Part shown: positions 8,760 to 17,104 of the stretch, one piece after another
Layout: every line of letters begins with the position of its first letter
Position numbering within the stretch: position 1 is the stretch's first letter
NCBI RefSeq assembly: GCF_000372725.1
Contig: NW_005198415.1
Span: 2,795 to 29,388, forward strand
Direction: 5' to 3'
DNA from: Emiliania huxleyi CCMP1516
Taxonomy: Eukaryota; Haptophyta; Isochrysidales; Noelaerhabdaceae
Length of the DNA stretch: 26,594 nt
Notes under the pieces: generated by a model
The model's input: only the letters and a program-made list of their open reading frames with translations
Databases searched by the model: none
Told to the model about the DNA's origin: nothing
Position numbers and translations under genes: made by a program

Positions 8760-8818
8760 ATTCGCGCGACACCCTCCCTTGGCTTCTCTGTTTTCTTTCT
8801 GTCTTTCTTTCTTTTAGG

Positions 8819-8888
8819 TGTACCTGTGTTAGTGCCAGTGCGCGCCAGTCCCGTGCCCAGTGTTGTGCGAGGGAGTTTTGTTGTAAAA
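8819..8888 (-). mobile_element. Short (70 bp) copy of the 3547 insertion family with 10-bp target duplication
   Basis: TTCTTTTAGG occurs at 8809-8818 and 8889-8898, flanking a copy of the conserved end (through TTAGTGCCAGTGCGCGCC). Only the conserved end is present, as for a 5'-truncated retroposed copy read on the minus strand. Confidence 0.65.
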
Positions 8889-8898
8889 TTCTTTTAGG

Positions 8899-9684
8899 GA
8901 CACCCTGAGATGTCATGAGAAAGAAACCCGCGATGTCAACTGCGCACAGGGCGTCTGTCCTTACAAGATCCTGCTCGTGCAGGTGGGGACCTGTCCTTCT
9001 CCCACCCCTCGTCATTGGTGTGTCCGTTTTTTTCTTTATGTCTGTCGACGGGTTGCCGAAATTCCACCCATCACAGATTCATTCACAGTCTGAGAAGGAG
9101 CATCTAAGACTTCCCAACAACAAAGAAACCTACAATTACACAAACAACTCTAACCAATTTGCAATTACAGTCTAGGAGGAGAAATTCTTGCATTTTTGCT
9201 CTCTGCGAAGAGAGCAGCTGCAAGCCCATCCACCCTTATTGCTTATATTTCAGGAGCCCGGTGTTCGGCTGGTGTTCGGCGATTGAGCGCCTGCCTCCCT
9301 CTCCTCTCGCTCTCCGGCTGCGGCCTGCGCGCATGTGACCGTTGCGGCCATGCGTCCTCCGAGTCGGCGTCTAGCGCGCGCGATAAGGATTTTGCTTGCC
9401 TTCCCTGGGACCCCGTGTTGCATTTCCGACTGTCACTGTGGTCTGTGCGATTTCGGGGCCCGGGGTTGTGCGTTTGTGAGAGATTTTTAGCAATACCAAA
9501 CAACTCTAACACTCACACGTCATTTGGGGCCTGGCTGGAGCCGTTGTTGCGTTTGTGTGAATGTCCCACCCCCCTGCGCGCGGGCCTTCTAGGCCCGCGG
9601 GCAGTCTCCCCCCATTCCCAGGGCCTCCAGGGCTCGCACCTCAACCTCTCACAGACCAGCGCGCAGCGGCATAGGCGTTTCTTT
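8899..9684. other. Intergenic region with an AT-rich island
   Basis: No gene is supported. Positions 8965-9000 are an inverted copy of 11835-11870 (sharing CCTGCACGAGCAGGAT). Positions about 9020-9200 are clearly AT-richer than the rest of the window and include CAAACAACTCTAAC, which recurs near 9500. The open frame across 9196-9702 has no recognisable domain. Confidence 0.5.
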
Positions 9685-9751
9685 GTATTTTCTTCTCAAT
9701 AACAAGGCTGTGAAATAGGAGGTATTTTCTTCTCAATAACAAGGCTGTGAA
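9685..9751 (+). repeat. 30-bp tandem duplication just upstream of MRT4
   Basis: A 30-base block beginning GTATTTTCTTCTC and ending AAGGCTGTGAA occurs at 9685-9714 and 9722-9751, period 37. It ends 64 bp before the MRT4 ATG, so it lies in the 5' UTR or core promoter. Confidence 0.9.
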
Positions 9752-9815
9752 CAAGTCTACCCCCCAGGGCTGGCTGCGTGCCGGTTGCGTTAGGACCTCT
9801 GCGGCCCTCCGCCCA

Positions 9816-10475
9816 ATGCCCAAATCGAAGCGCGCGCAGAAGGTTACCCTCTCGAAGACGGTGAGCAAGGGCCGGGAGCGCAAGGTCGCCATCATTGACG
9901 AGGTGCGGGACTGCGTCGACCGGTACAAGTCGGTGCTCGTGTTCGAGGCCAACAACATGCGGAACGCGGCGCTCAAGGACGTGCGCGTAAGGCTGCGGTC
10001 CAGCCGCATCTTCTTTGGCCGCAACAAGCTGATCGCCGCTGCGCTCGGCCGGACGGCTGCGGACGCGTACCGCGCCGGCCTGGACGAGGTCGCCGACGGC
10101 TTGCTCGGCGGCGAGGCTGGGCTCATCTTCACAGACGAGTCGCTCGAGGCGGTGCAGCAGGCTCTGGCCGAGTCTCGGGTGCCCGAGTATGCGCGCGCGG
10201 GCTTTGAGGCGACGGAGGACGTCGTCTTGCCGCAGGGCGTGCTCAGCCAGTTTGCGGGCTCGATGGAGCCGTACCTGCGCAAGCTGGGGCTGCCGACCAA
10301 GCTGCAGGCGGGCGCGGTGCAGCTGCTGTGCGACTACACGGTGTGCAAGGCGGGGGACGTGGTCAGCTCGGACCAGGCCAAGCTGATGCAGCTGCTCGAC
10401 GTCAAGCAGGCCCTGTTTGAGCTGACGCTCACCTGCCGCTGGAGCGAGGGGCAGTTCCAAAGGCTCGCGGCCTGA
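9816..10475 (+). CDS. MRTO4: Ribosome assembly factor MRT4 (uL10-like)
   Basis: This is a single-exon gene of 219 aa, close to the usual 220-240 aa of MRT4/MRTO4. Recognisable family segments include the N-terminal MPKSKRAQKVTLSKT, KVAIIDEVRDCVDRYKSVLV, the RNA-facing SSRIFFGRNKLIAAALGR, and GLPTKLQAGAVQLLCDYTVC with KAGDVVSSDQAKLMQLL. MRT4 is a nucleolar paralogue of P0/uL10 that holds the P-stalk site on pre-60S particles until uL10 replaces it. The acidic C-terminal P-protein peptide of uL10 is absent, as expected for MRT4. The start is the first ATG and matches the conserved N terminus. A frame open further upstream runs through the 30-bp tandem repeat and is not conserved sequence. No intron is needed, unlike most genes in the window. 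Confidence 0.94.
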   Translation: MPKSKRAQKVTLSKTVSKGRERKVAIIDEVRDCVDRYKSVLVFEANNMRNAALKDVRVRLRSSRIFFGRNKLIAAALGRTAADAYRAGLDEVADGLLGGEAGLIFTDESLEAVQQALAESRVPEYARAGFEATEDVVLPQGVLSQFAGSMEPYLRKLGLPTKLQAGAVQLLCDYTVCKAGDVVSSDQAKLMQLLDVKQALFELTLTCRWSEGQFQRLAA

Positions 10476-11332
10476 ACTCTTCATGGCTCAGGGCACCAGT
10501 GCGTCCGGTCCCGTGCCGCTTGCGTCCGGTGCGCCCGGGCAACTGGCCGAGAGCGGCTTATGTCTTGCCCTTGCGTGGGCTCAGCCCCTGTGTGGGGCGA
10601 GGGCCCTCTGGGGCGAGGCCTCTGCGCGCGACCGCGAGCTCCTCCTGCACCGGCGGAGTGCACTCGACGGCGGTGCGGTGTGAGCGCCGTCGTCTCCCGG
10701 ACGCGTATAAATGTGTGATGTCCGTTTTAGCAAGCGGTGCGGACGTGCGGTCGCGCTCGGCGCTGCCACGCTTGCGCTGCCGGCGCTGCCGCGCCTACCG
10801 CCTAGCCGCGCACCGCGCAGCGCGCTGCAGCGGCGCTGGCGCCGTCGGTCTCTGCGTGTGAGGCGCCGGCCGCGGCGCGGCGGGGTCGGTGCGTAGGTCG
10901 GCGTACTGGCTACTGCGTTTTATGCGTACTGAGATGCAACTGACCCTCTCGCACTCACATTACTCTAGATACACACACCGCGCGCCATGCACGTAAGCTG
11001 AGCTGCTGGGTCAGCGACAGCGTGGCGCGGACGCGGGACCGCGGAGATTTCTTCGGAGGGTGATCGTGTGCCGATGGTATTACGCATTTACGCGCACTAC
11101 GTATATGCGACTCGGAGAGTGACACAGTGTCCTGGCTTGGGAAGGCATACATGCGTTTTGCGTTTTTGAGACCTCTTTGTGCGTCTCATACACCCAGGGT
11201 CAGCGGCGGATCGCTCAAGCCCCGCGAGCAGTAACTGAGTTTGCAGTGTTTGCACGAGACCAGTCCGAGAGTGCGCAATTCGGCAAACCACGGACCGGAT
11301 CAACGAGAAGTGTGCTCAATCGAAGAAGCAGG
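10476..11332. other. Intergenic region downstream of MRT4
   Basis: Positions 10490-10900 are very GC-rich with repeated GCGTCCGGT and GCCGCGC motifs; 10900-11170 is more balanced. No open frame shows a domain or coding-like conservation. No repeat copy from elsewhere in the window was recognised. Confidence 0.4.
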
Positions 11333-11599
11333 TCACGGTCTCTTGCCGGCGATGGGCCGCATCCGGCTGTGAGCAGAGATCACCTGGCCAATAGTCACAG
11401 GCACCCCAACCGGGAGCGCTGCACTCAGGTTGTGGCTCTGACCCAACGGCTCCGCCACCCGCGCCTCTGCATGTCGCGCAGCATGCCTGCGAGTCTGGTC
11501 GCCGAGCAGAGCACTGCGACACATGGTGACGCCCGTCGCGGCCGTGCCCAGAGCAAAGGGGAAGGCGCAGAAGAGGGCGGCGCTGCCCAGAACCTCCAT
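11333..11599 (-). CDS. Possible small membrane protein, unknown
   Basis: An 88-aa frame starts at ATG 11599 with a hydrophobic segment (LGSAALFCAFPFALGTAATG), then a basic His/Arg/Ala stretch (TRRHAARHAEARVAEPLG) and a second semi-hydrophobic stretch (ALPVGVPVTIGQVISAH), ending in RPIAGKRP. The order (one membrane helix or mitochondrial leader, then a soluble tail) resembles small organelle inner-membrane proteins. I do not recognise a family. Composition is more protein-like than surrounding shadow frames. The frame is also open upstream of this ATG. Moderate to low confidence that it is real. Confidence 0.35.
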   Translation of the reverse strand: MEVLGSAALFCAFPFALGTAATGVTMCRSALLGDQTRRHAARHAEARVAEPLGQSHNLSAALPVGVPVTIGQVISAHSRMRPIAGKRP

Positions 11600-12048
11600 T
11601 CTCGCGACCTTTCGGTCGTGCGTCCTCCAAAAGCGCCAAATCGTAACGAGCTTAGTTTCATTACACGCGCGTTGCTTCTTTCGGCATTTTTGCTGGCGGG
11701 CCTTGGCGCGGCGTGAGAGCTCAGATTGTTTGTAAAACGAACTCGGGGGGCACAGGACGCGGCACGGACGGGGCACACACGCCAGCCAGGCTACAAAAGC
11801 ACAAACACGGAGGAGGGAGGCACGTATGGGGGAGGAGGACAGGGTCCACACCTGCACGAGCAGGATTTTGGAAGGACGATCAGGGGCACAGGTGGGGCTC
11901 TCCTGCTCCTGACAAGGGACACGACAGGCTCGCAGCGCGGTGCACGGTGGACTCCCAACTCCACTGGCGGTCTCATCTCAGCAGCAGGGTTTGCGTTGGG
12001 AATGACGAAAGAATTTTTAGTTAGCCGGGACAGGGTTCCGGCTCCTAG
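11600..12048. other. Intergenic region with an inverted repeat copy
   Basis: Positions 11835-11870 match 8965-9000 in inverted orientation. The rest shows no gene. A stretch near 11760-11830 is GGAGGAGG-rich. Confidence 0.4.
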
Positions 12049-12489
12049 CCAGATTGGGGGTCTGTTGACCACGGTTAGACCCTATGCAAAGGTAGGTAGG
12101 TCCGGTTTTGACCGCCCCAGAGGGTCCGGTTTTGACCGCCCCAGAGGGCCCCGCAATAGGTAGGTAGGTGGTGGTGTGTGTGTGTGGGGGGGGGGGTGGG
12201 GGGGGGGGGGGGGTGAAAAAAACCGTTTCGCGCGGGAGACGGCGCGTTTAGCCGCGAACGGGGCCATGCTCTGGGGCGGGCTCGCGAGCGGCGCGCACCG
12301 CGGTACAAGCCGGCGCGCGGCGGGTGCTGGGAGCCTATTCACAGAGGGCTAACGGGCATTTTTTCGCTTCGCTGCGCGGCCTGGGAATAGGTAGGTAGGT
12401 GGGGCACGGAGCCTGGCGATTGGCGCCCGCAATAGGTAGGTAGGTAGGGCGTTTTGGTGCGAGTCATGGTCAACAGACCCCCTATCTGG
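12049..12489. mobile_element. MITE-like element, copy 1, with 23-bp terminal inverted repeats
   Basis: The 23-bp ends 12049-12071 and 12467-12489 are inverted copies with one mismatch (core GGGGGTCTGTTGACCA). Inside are two tandem copies of a 25-bp unit containing TCCGGTTTTGACCGCCCC (12100-12149), several AATAGGTAGGTAGGT units, a long G-run (12187-12213) and CGCTTCGCTGCGCGGCCTGG. A second copy is at 19917-20117, and an end fragment lies at 20409-20434. There is no coding capacity. Confidence 0.8.
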
Positions 12490-12513
12490 CGCGCAACCTT
12501 CTTTTGTAGACCG

Positions 12514-12790
12514 CTAGGATTGAGAGAGCAGCCTCGCTCTCAATCCTAGAAGTCGAAGGATTGTGAGCAGCTCCTCGCAATCGTAGCATCTCTGTACGAT
12601 TGTGAGCGCCTACGGCTACGCTCGCAATCCTACATCTTCTAGGACTAAGAGCAGCTCCGCTCCCAAGGTGACTGGTGACGCCTACGACTACTACCAGCGC
12701 TCGCAATCCGAGCAAAGTCTAGGATTGCGAGCAGCTTTGCCCACAATCCGAGCATCATACCTCCGATTGCGAGCAGTAGCGCTCGCAATC
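12514..12790. repeat. Array of short hairpins with a shared GATTGYGAGC stem
   Basis: At least four good hairpins are spaced along 280 bp: 12514-12526 with 12537-12549 (13 bp perfect), 12559-12567 with 12574-12582, 12598-12608 with 12619-12629, and 12765-12774 with 12781-12790 (10 bp perfect). Weaker ones lie at 12636-12670 and 12718-12752, plus a lone half at about 12696-12710. Loops often contain AGCAGC. The array starts just after the MITE-like element. Confidence 0.8.
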
Positions 12791-13123
12791 CTAGAACTTT
12801 CGCCGATTTGGGAGTGCCCTCTGTGCGCCTGCTAGCAATGGAAGCAATCCTTGGATCTTGGCGGTCTAGGGTACCATACTTGACACCTCTCCTTGGCGCC
12901 TCGTCTTTTCCTACCAAACGAGCGCGATCTGGGGGCGGGTTACAGCGTCTGGGGGCGGGCTACATGCGCTCGCGGGGCTGCCCCACGTGGCGGGCCTCGA
13001 GCCGATGGACCCAGCCGAGGTGCCCAACCAGTTGGAGCGGCGCCGACGCGCTCGCCTTCCCTGGGACAGGGGTGCAATATGCCCCAGTATATCCCAATAT
13101 ATTCACAGCGCATGTCACAGCAC
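12791..13123. other. Intergenic region upstream of the ABC1 kinase
   Basis: A GGGGGCGGGYTACA motif occurs twice at about 12932-12965. The 12992-13075 segment has one fairly protein-like frame (MDPAEVPNQLERRRR), too short to call. No gene is supported. Confidence 0.4.
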
Positions 13124-13138
13124 TTCTTCAGTAGAGAG

Positions 13139-13224
13139 CCGGTGAGCCGGTGTGTGTGCCAGTCCGCGCCAGTCCGCGCCCTTGTCGTGCCAGTGTGCTG
13201 TGAGAGAGGCTTGTATTTTAAGAA
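13139..13224 (-). mobile_element. Diverged short copy of the 3547 insertion family with 15-bp target duplication
   Basis: TTCTTCAGTAGAGAG occurs at 13124-13138 and 13225-13239. The 86-bp insert contains GTGCCAGTCCGCGCCAGTC, a diverged form of the end shared by the 3547 and 8819 insertions. It lies 165 bp before the ABC1 kinase ATG. Confidence 0.6.
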
Positions 13225-13404
13225 TTCTTCAGTAGAGAGAGAAAGCGAGGGACAGTTCGCGGAACTGTGGCCTGGGTGTCGCGCCGGATCGCGCGTCTTC
13301 CACCTGGTCATTCCGACGCTCCAGCCGGCTCGTCCTCGAGTAGCGAGAAGTCGGCTTTTCAGAGGAGGCGCAGCCGAGCCGCCAGTCCTCGCAGCGCTTC
13401 AGAC

Positions 13405-14970
13405 ATGCTACGCACGCTCGCGCGAGGCGGCGCGGCGACGGTCGGCATCGGCGGGACAGCCTTGGCGGCGTACGCCTACGGCGATCCCGGATTCGGCCGG
13501 CAAGTCTCGTTTTGGCGCGTCACTGGGCCGGCGGTGCTGAGCTACGCCGCCTGCTCTGCAAAGCACAAGAAGAGCGACGCTGACACGAAAGCGCGGGCCT
13601 TTGCTGCGCTGCACGACCACTATTCGAAGGTCTCATTGGACCTGATCCTGGAGCTTCGAGGGCTGTACATCAAATTTGGGCAAGCGGCCGCTTCAAGCCC
13701 CTTCGTGCCTCAGGCGTACCGTACGCAGTTCAAGGTGCTGCAGAATGACGTGCCGAGCGAGGATTTCGCGGCCATCAAGCAGGTGGTGGAGGAGGAGCTA
13801 GGTCCCCTCGACGAGCTCTTCGAAGAGTTCAGCGAGTCTGCGTGCGGTGCAGCTAGCATTGGCCAGGCTCACGTCGCCAAGCTGCGGACAACAGGCGAGA
13901 CAGTCGTCGTGAAGGTGCAGTACCCGTCCGCCGCTCGCATATTTTTGGCCGACGCGCAGTGCCTCCGCACGCTCATTTCCCTAGCCAACCCGGAGGCGCT
14001 GCCCGCCTTTGAGGAGTTCGAGAAGCAGCTGGCCCTCGAGCTCGACTACCGCGCGGAACTCGCCAACCTGACCGCCATCTTCGACGCCATTATGCCTACC
14101 TTTGCCGACCGCGTCGTCGTGCCGCGGGCGCACAGCACGCTCAGCACGGGCAGGGTGCTCACTTTAGAGTACCTGCCTGGGCCGAAGCTCGAGGGCGAGA
14201 TGCGGCGGCAGATGGCCGCGCTGGGGATGCGCGTCGACGAATCTGAGTCGATGCGCGACTGGATCCAGCGCCTTGAGGCGCAGACGACGCAGCCGGCAAC
14301 GGAGGCCGACGACGACGAACGAGAGCCGTGGCGCGCGTGGCTGGGGCGTGTCGGCGCGCGCGTGGTGGGCATCGACGCGGCGCTGTGGGTAGTTGGCAAG
14401 GTGCTTGCCACGGGCGGCGCTGCTGGCGGCGCGGGCGGGCTGCGGAGTCAGGAGGAGCTGCGCACGTGCTTGCACTCGCTCGTCGAGGTCCACGGCTTCG
14501 AGATCTTTGTGCACGGGCTCTTCAATGCGGACCCTCACCCGGGGAATCTCATCGCGATGGGCGATGGGAAGGTCGGGCTGATCGACTACGGTCAGTGCAA
14601 GCGTCTGGAGGAGGGGCCAAGACGAGCTATTGCGGAGCTCATGGTCAAGGTGGCCGACGACGCGCCGCACGCAGAGGTGGCGGCGGCGTTTCGCCGCGTG
14701 GGCGTGCGCACGGAGCATGGAGGCGACGAGTTCCTCGGCAAAATGGCGCGGCTGATGTTTGGGCGCGTCTCGGTCGAAATGCTCGAGCCCAAGTGGCACC
14801 GCGATCTGCACAAGACCGACAAGATGACGCATTACCCGCCCGACCTGCTCATGGTGCACCGCGTCGCCCTCATCCTCCGCGGCCTCAGCGTCGCGTGCCG
14901 CGAAAACGTGTCGATTGCCGAGCTTTGGCGTCCGCACGCCGCGGCCGCCTTGGACGCCGGGCCGGACTGA
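13405..14970 (+). CDS. ABC1/ADCK/UbiB-family atypical kinase
   Basis: This is a single-exon gene of 521 aa. Family hallmarks are in order: KFGQ (90-93, the KxGQ motif), the Ala-rich nucleotide loop GAASIGQAHVAKL (148-160), VVVKVQYP with K170, ELDYRAE (212-218), the catalytic-loop NADPHPGN (374-381) and the metal motif DYG (394-396, replacing DFG). The family includes UbiB, COQ8 and plastoglobule ABC1 kinases, generally working in quinone/isoprenoid lipid metabolism of mitochondria or plastids as ATPases or kinases. Residues 280-350 are an acidic then Gly/Ala-rich insertion before the catalytic loop that looks lineage-specific. The N terminus (GGAATVGIGGTALAAYAYG) is hydrophobic and could be a membrane segment or part of an organelle leader. 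ATG 13405 is the first in-frame ATG; the upstream open frame lacks one. Which ADCK subfamily is uncertain. Confidence 0.93.
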   Translation: MLRTLARGGAATVGIGGTALAAYAYGDPGFGRQVSFWRVTGPAVLSYAACSAKHKKSDADTKARAFAALHDHYSKVSLDLILELRGLYIKFGQAAASSPFVPQAYRTQFKVLQNDVPSEDFAAIKQVVEEELGPLDELFEEFSESACGAASIGQAHVAKLRTTGETVVVKVQYPSAARIFLADAQCLRTLISLANPEALPAFEEFEKQLALELDYRAELANLTAIFDAIMPTFADRVVVPRAHSTLSTGRVLTLEYLPGPKLEGEMRRQMAALGMRVDESESMRDWIQRLEAQTTQPATEADDDEREPWRAWLGRVGARVVGIDAALWVVGKVLATGGAAGGAGGLRSQEELRTCLHSLVEVHGFEIFVHGLFNADPHPGNLIAMGDGKVGLIDYGQCKRLEEGPRRAIAELMVKVADDAPHAEVAAAFRRVGVRTEHGGDEFLGKMARLMFGRVSVEMLEPKWHRDLHKTDKMTHYPPDLLMVHRVALILRGLSVACRENVSIAELWRPHAAAALDAGPD

Positions 14971-15177
14971 CGTTCGGAGACGGAGCGGTTTTTACTGTGG
15001 TGGTGTCGGTTTTCATTGCTCAGTGCTTCTCGCGCGCGCGGGGGGGAGGGGGGGGGGGGGGGCGTGCGCTAGGCGACAGTGCAGCGGTCCGGCGGATCGC
15101 GTCGACTCTTGTTGTCGTCCCTCTACCCCCTGTCCCCTGGAAGCTGAACTGGCACCCCACATCGTTTGAAAAATCCT
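14971..15177. other. 3' flank of ABC1 kinase with a poly-G tract
   Basis: A run of G (about 15042-15062) could form a G-quadruplex. No gene is seen up to the next element. Confidence 0.5.
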
Positions 15178-15711
15178 CCCCCGCGCCCATTCCCTGCCCT
15201 CTCCCGGTCCCGGGACCCGGCTCCCGCCACACACTCCCCGTCAGAGCCCTCTCCCCTCTTGCACAACAGGAATTTTGACAATTAACCAACTCAGAACCTG
15301 CTGAACAAGCTCCTCACTGAAATAAGACAATGGGCATGCCCATCCCGGAGTGGTTCGACCCCACACAAACCCGGAGGGGTGATGCTAGGGTGATGAGAGC
15401 TGCCGCGGTCGCGGCGGTCTCAGGCCCAGTGAGGTAGTGCGCCAGACTATCCCGGATCCTGCTGAACAAGCTCCTCTTGTAGCTCGATCGGTCACACCGC
15501 CATCGCCGCCGACGTCTCCCAGGGAGATGATGGAGAGGGGGGAAGACACTGCTCGATCTACCCTCTGGGGTCCCCTCAGCAGCGTGCACCTCGATCCTGT
15601 ACCGTGTTTGTTATGACCCCCCCCCAATGAACACACCAGTGAGGGAGGGCGAGACGATCGAGGGGTCCCGTACCATGCGGAATCGACCCTATCAAGTGTT
15701 CAAGTGCTCAA
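15178..15711 (+). mobile_element. SINE-like element, copy B (5' truncated)
   Basis: It begins at the CCGCGCCCATTCCCTGCC block that lies about 280 bp inside copy A and ends in the CAAGTGTTCAAGTGCTCAA tail. Relative to copy A it has an insertion near 15290-15325 and a diverged segment at 15505-15585. The palindrome ATGGGCATGCCCAT lies at 15330-15343. Confidence 0.7.
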
Positions 15712-15721
15712 TCTAAGAGGG

Positions 15722-16013
15722 CGCAAAACCGGAGGGGTGACGGGATGCTGTCGTTGATGGTCTCAGGCCCAGTGAGGTAGTGCATCGGACTATCCCGGAT
15801 CCTGCTGAACAAGCTCCTCTTGTAGCTCGATCGGTCACACCGCCATCGCCGTCGGGGAGAGGGGGGACGACACTACTTCGGCAGCGTGCACCTCGATCCT
15901 GCACCGTGTTTGTTATGACCCCCCCCAATGAACACACCAGTGAGGGAGGGCGAGACGATCGAGGGGTCCCGTACCATGCGGAATCGACCCTATCAAGTGC
16001 TCAAGTGCTCAAG
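15722..16013 (+). mobile_element. SINE-like element, copy C (strongly 5' truncated)
   Basis: Only the last ~290 bp of the element are present, from GGAGGGGTGACGGGATGC to the CAAGTGCTCAAGTGCTCAAG tail. It follows copy B after about 10 bp, in the same orientation. Confidence 0.75.
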
Positions 16014-16124
16014 AGGGCTAGAGCAAGAAGAGAGAGGGAGAACACAAGGCAAATAACGCACGTCCTCCCCGTTCGCGCATCGCGGCGGCCGACCGACACA
16101 ATGCACGAGCGCAAGGTGTGCTTC

Positions 16125-16757
16125 CTTGAGCACTTGAGCACTGGATAGGGTCGATTCCGCATGGTACGGGGCCCCTCGATCGTCTCGCCCTCCCTCACTG
16201 GTGTGTTCATTGGGGGGGGTCATAACAAACACGGTGCAGGATCGAGGTGCACGCTGCCGAAGCAGTGTCGTCCCCCCTCTCCCCGACGGCGATGGCGGTG
16301 TGACCGATCGAGCTACAAGAGGAGCTTGTTCAGCAGGATCCGGGTTGGACTGGCGCACTACCTCACTGGGCCTGAGACCGCCGCACGCTTCCCGTCACCG
16401 TCTCGGGTTTGTGTGGGATCGAACCACTCCGGGATGAGCAAGCTCATCGTTCTGAGTTGTGCTGTCTCTTGCCTGGTTAATTGTCAAAATTCCTGTTGTG
16501 CAAGAGGGGAGGGGGCTCTGACGGAGTGTGTGGCGGGAGAGGGCAGGGAATGGGCGCGGGGGAGGGGGGGGGGCTGGGGGGGGCTCAGCCGTGCAAAAAG
16601 CATCAATTAATAATAGTAGTGAAGAAATATTGCTCGGCCGTTCATGAAGTCCGTCTCGATCTGGAGGAGACGGGTCAACCCCGTGAGGAACAGATCAGGT
16701 TCACATTGTCGTAGCCGGAGGGGATGTTGACCTTTAGCTCACTCGGGCAAACTCGAT
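16125..16757 (-). mobile_element. SINE-like element, copy D (inverted, near full length)
   Basis: Read on the minus strand it runs from ATCGAGTTTGCCCGAGTG (16757) to the CAAGTGCTCAAG tail (16125). It lacks about 90 bp that copy A has just after the head, and has a G-rich tract at 16556-16582 matching the C-run of copy A. With copy C it forms an inverted repeat of about 290-bp arms around a 111-bp spacer (16014-16124). Confidence 0.75.
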
Positions 16758-17104
16758 GAAACGGCGGACGGAAAACGCGTTCGCGGCCGCTCGCTCGCCG
16801 GAGAGCTATGCATGAAGCGGCCGGCGCGCGCGCCACCGCAGCTCACCGATGGAGCTCGCGCCGCGGCTCAATCCACAGGCGCAGCAGCACGGCGACGCAT
16901 TCTCCAAGCACAGTGCCTGACGTTGCAGGTGCTCAGAGAGCGAGCAATAGTCGACAAAAGCCCAGATCTGAGCATAGCGGATCTCCATGTTGGTCGCGCC
17001 CTGCGAGAGGACAACCGCGGGCCTCGGATGCTTGCCCGGACGCGGACCCGCCGTGCGAGTTGCAGACCCGGAGGAGGCCAACCCAGCTCACCCCCAGAGA
17101 GGCC
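16758..17104. other. 5' flank of the MAPEG gene
   Basis: The MAPEG reading frame is open back to an ATG at 16808, but the residues encoded there are low-complexity and unlike the family. I treat this as 5' UTR or promoter. No repeat copy is recognised after 16757. Confidence 0.4.

Noticed and set aside
9196..9702. 168-aa plus-strand frame
   Set aside because: No domain, biased composition, and it ends in the tandem duplicate upstream of MRT4.
9696..10484. 262-aa minus-strand frame opposite MRT4
   Set aside because: It is the antisense shadow of a clearly recognised gene.
12992..13135. Protein-like frame MDPAEVPNQLERRRR upstream of the ABC1 kinase
   Set aside because: Too short, no recognised family, and it runs into the 15-bp target duplication; at most a gene fragment.
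14164..14937. 257-aa minus-strand frame opposite the ABC1 kinase
   Set aside because: Antisense shadow; the plus strand carries all kinase motifs.
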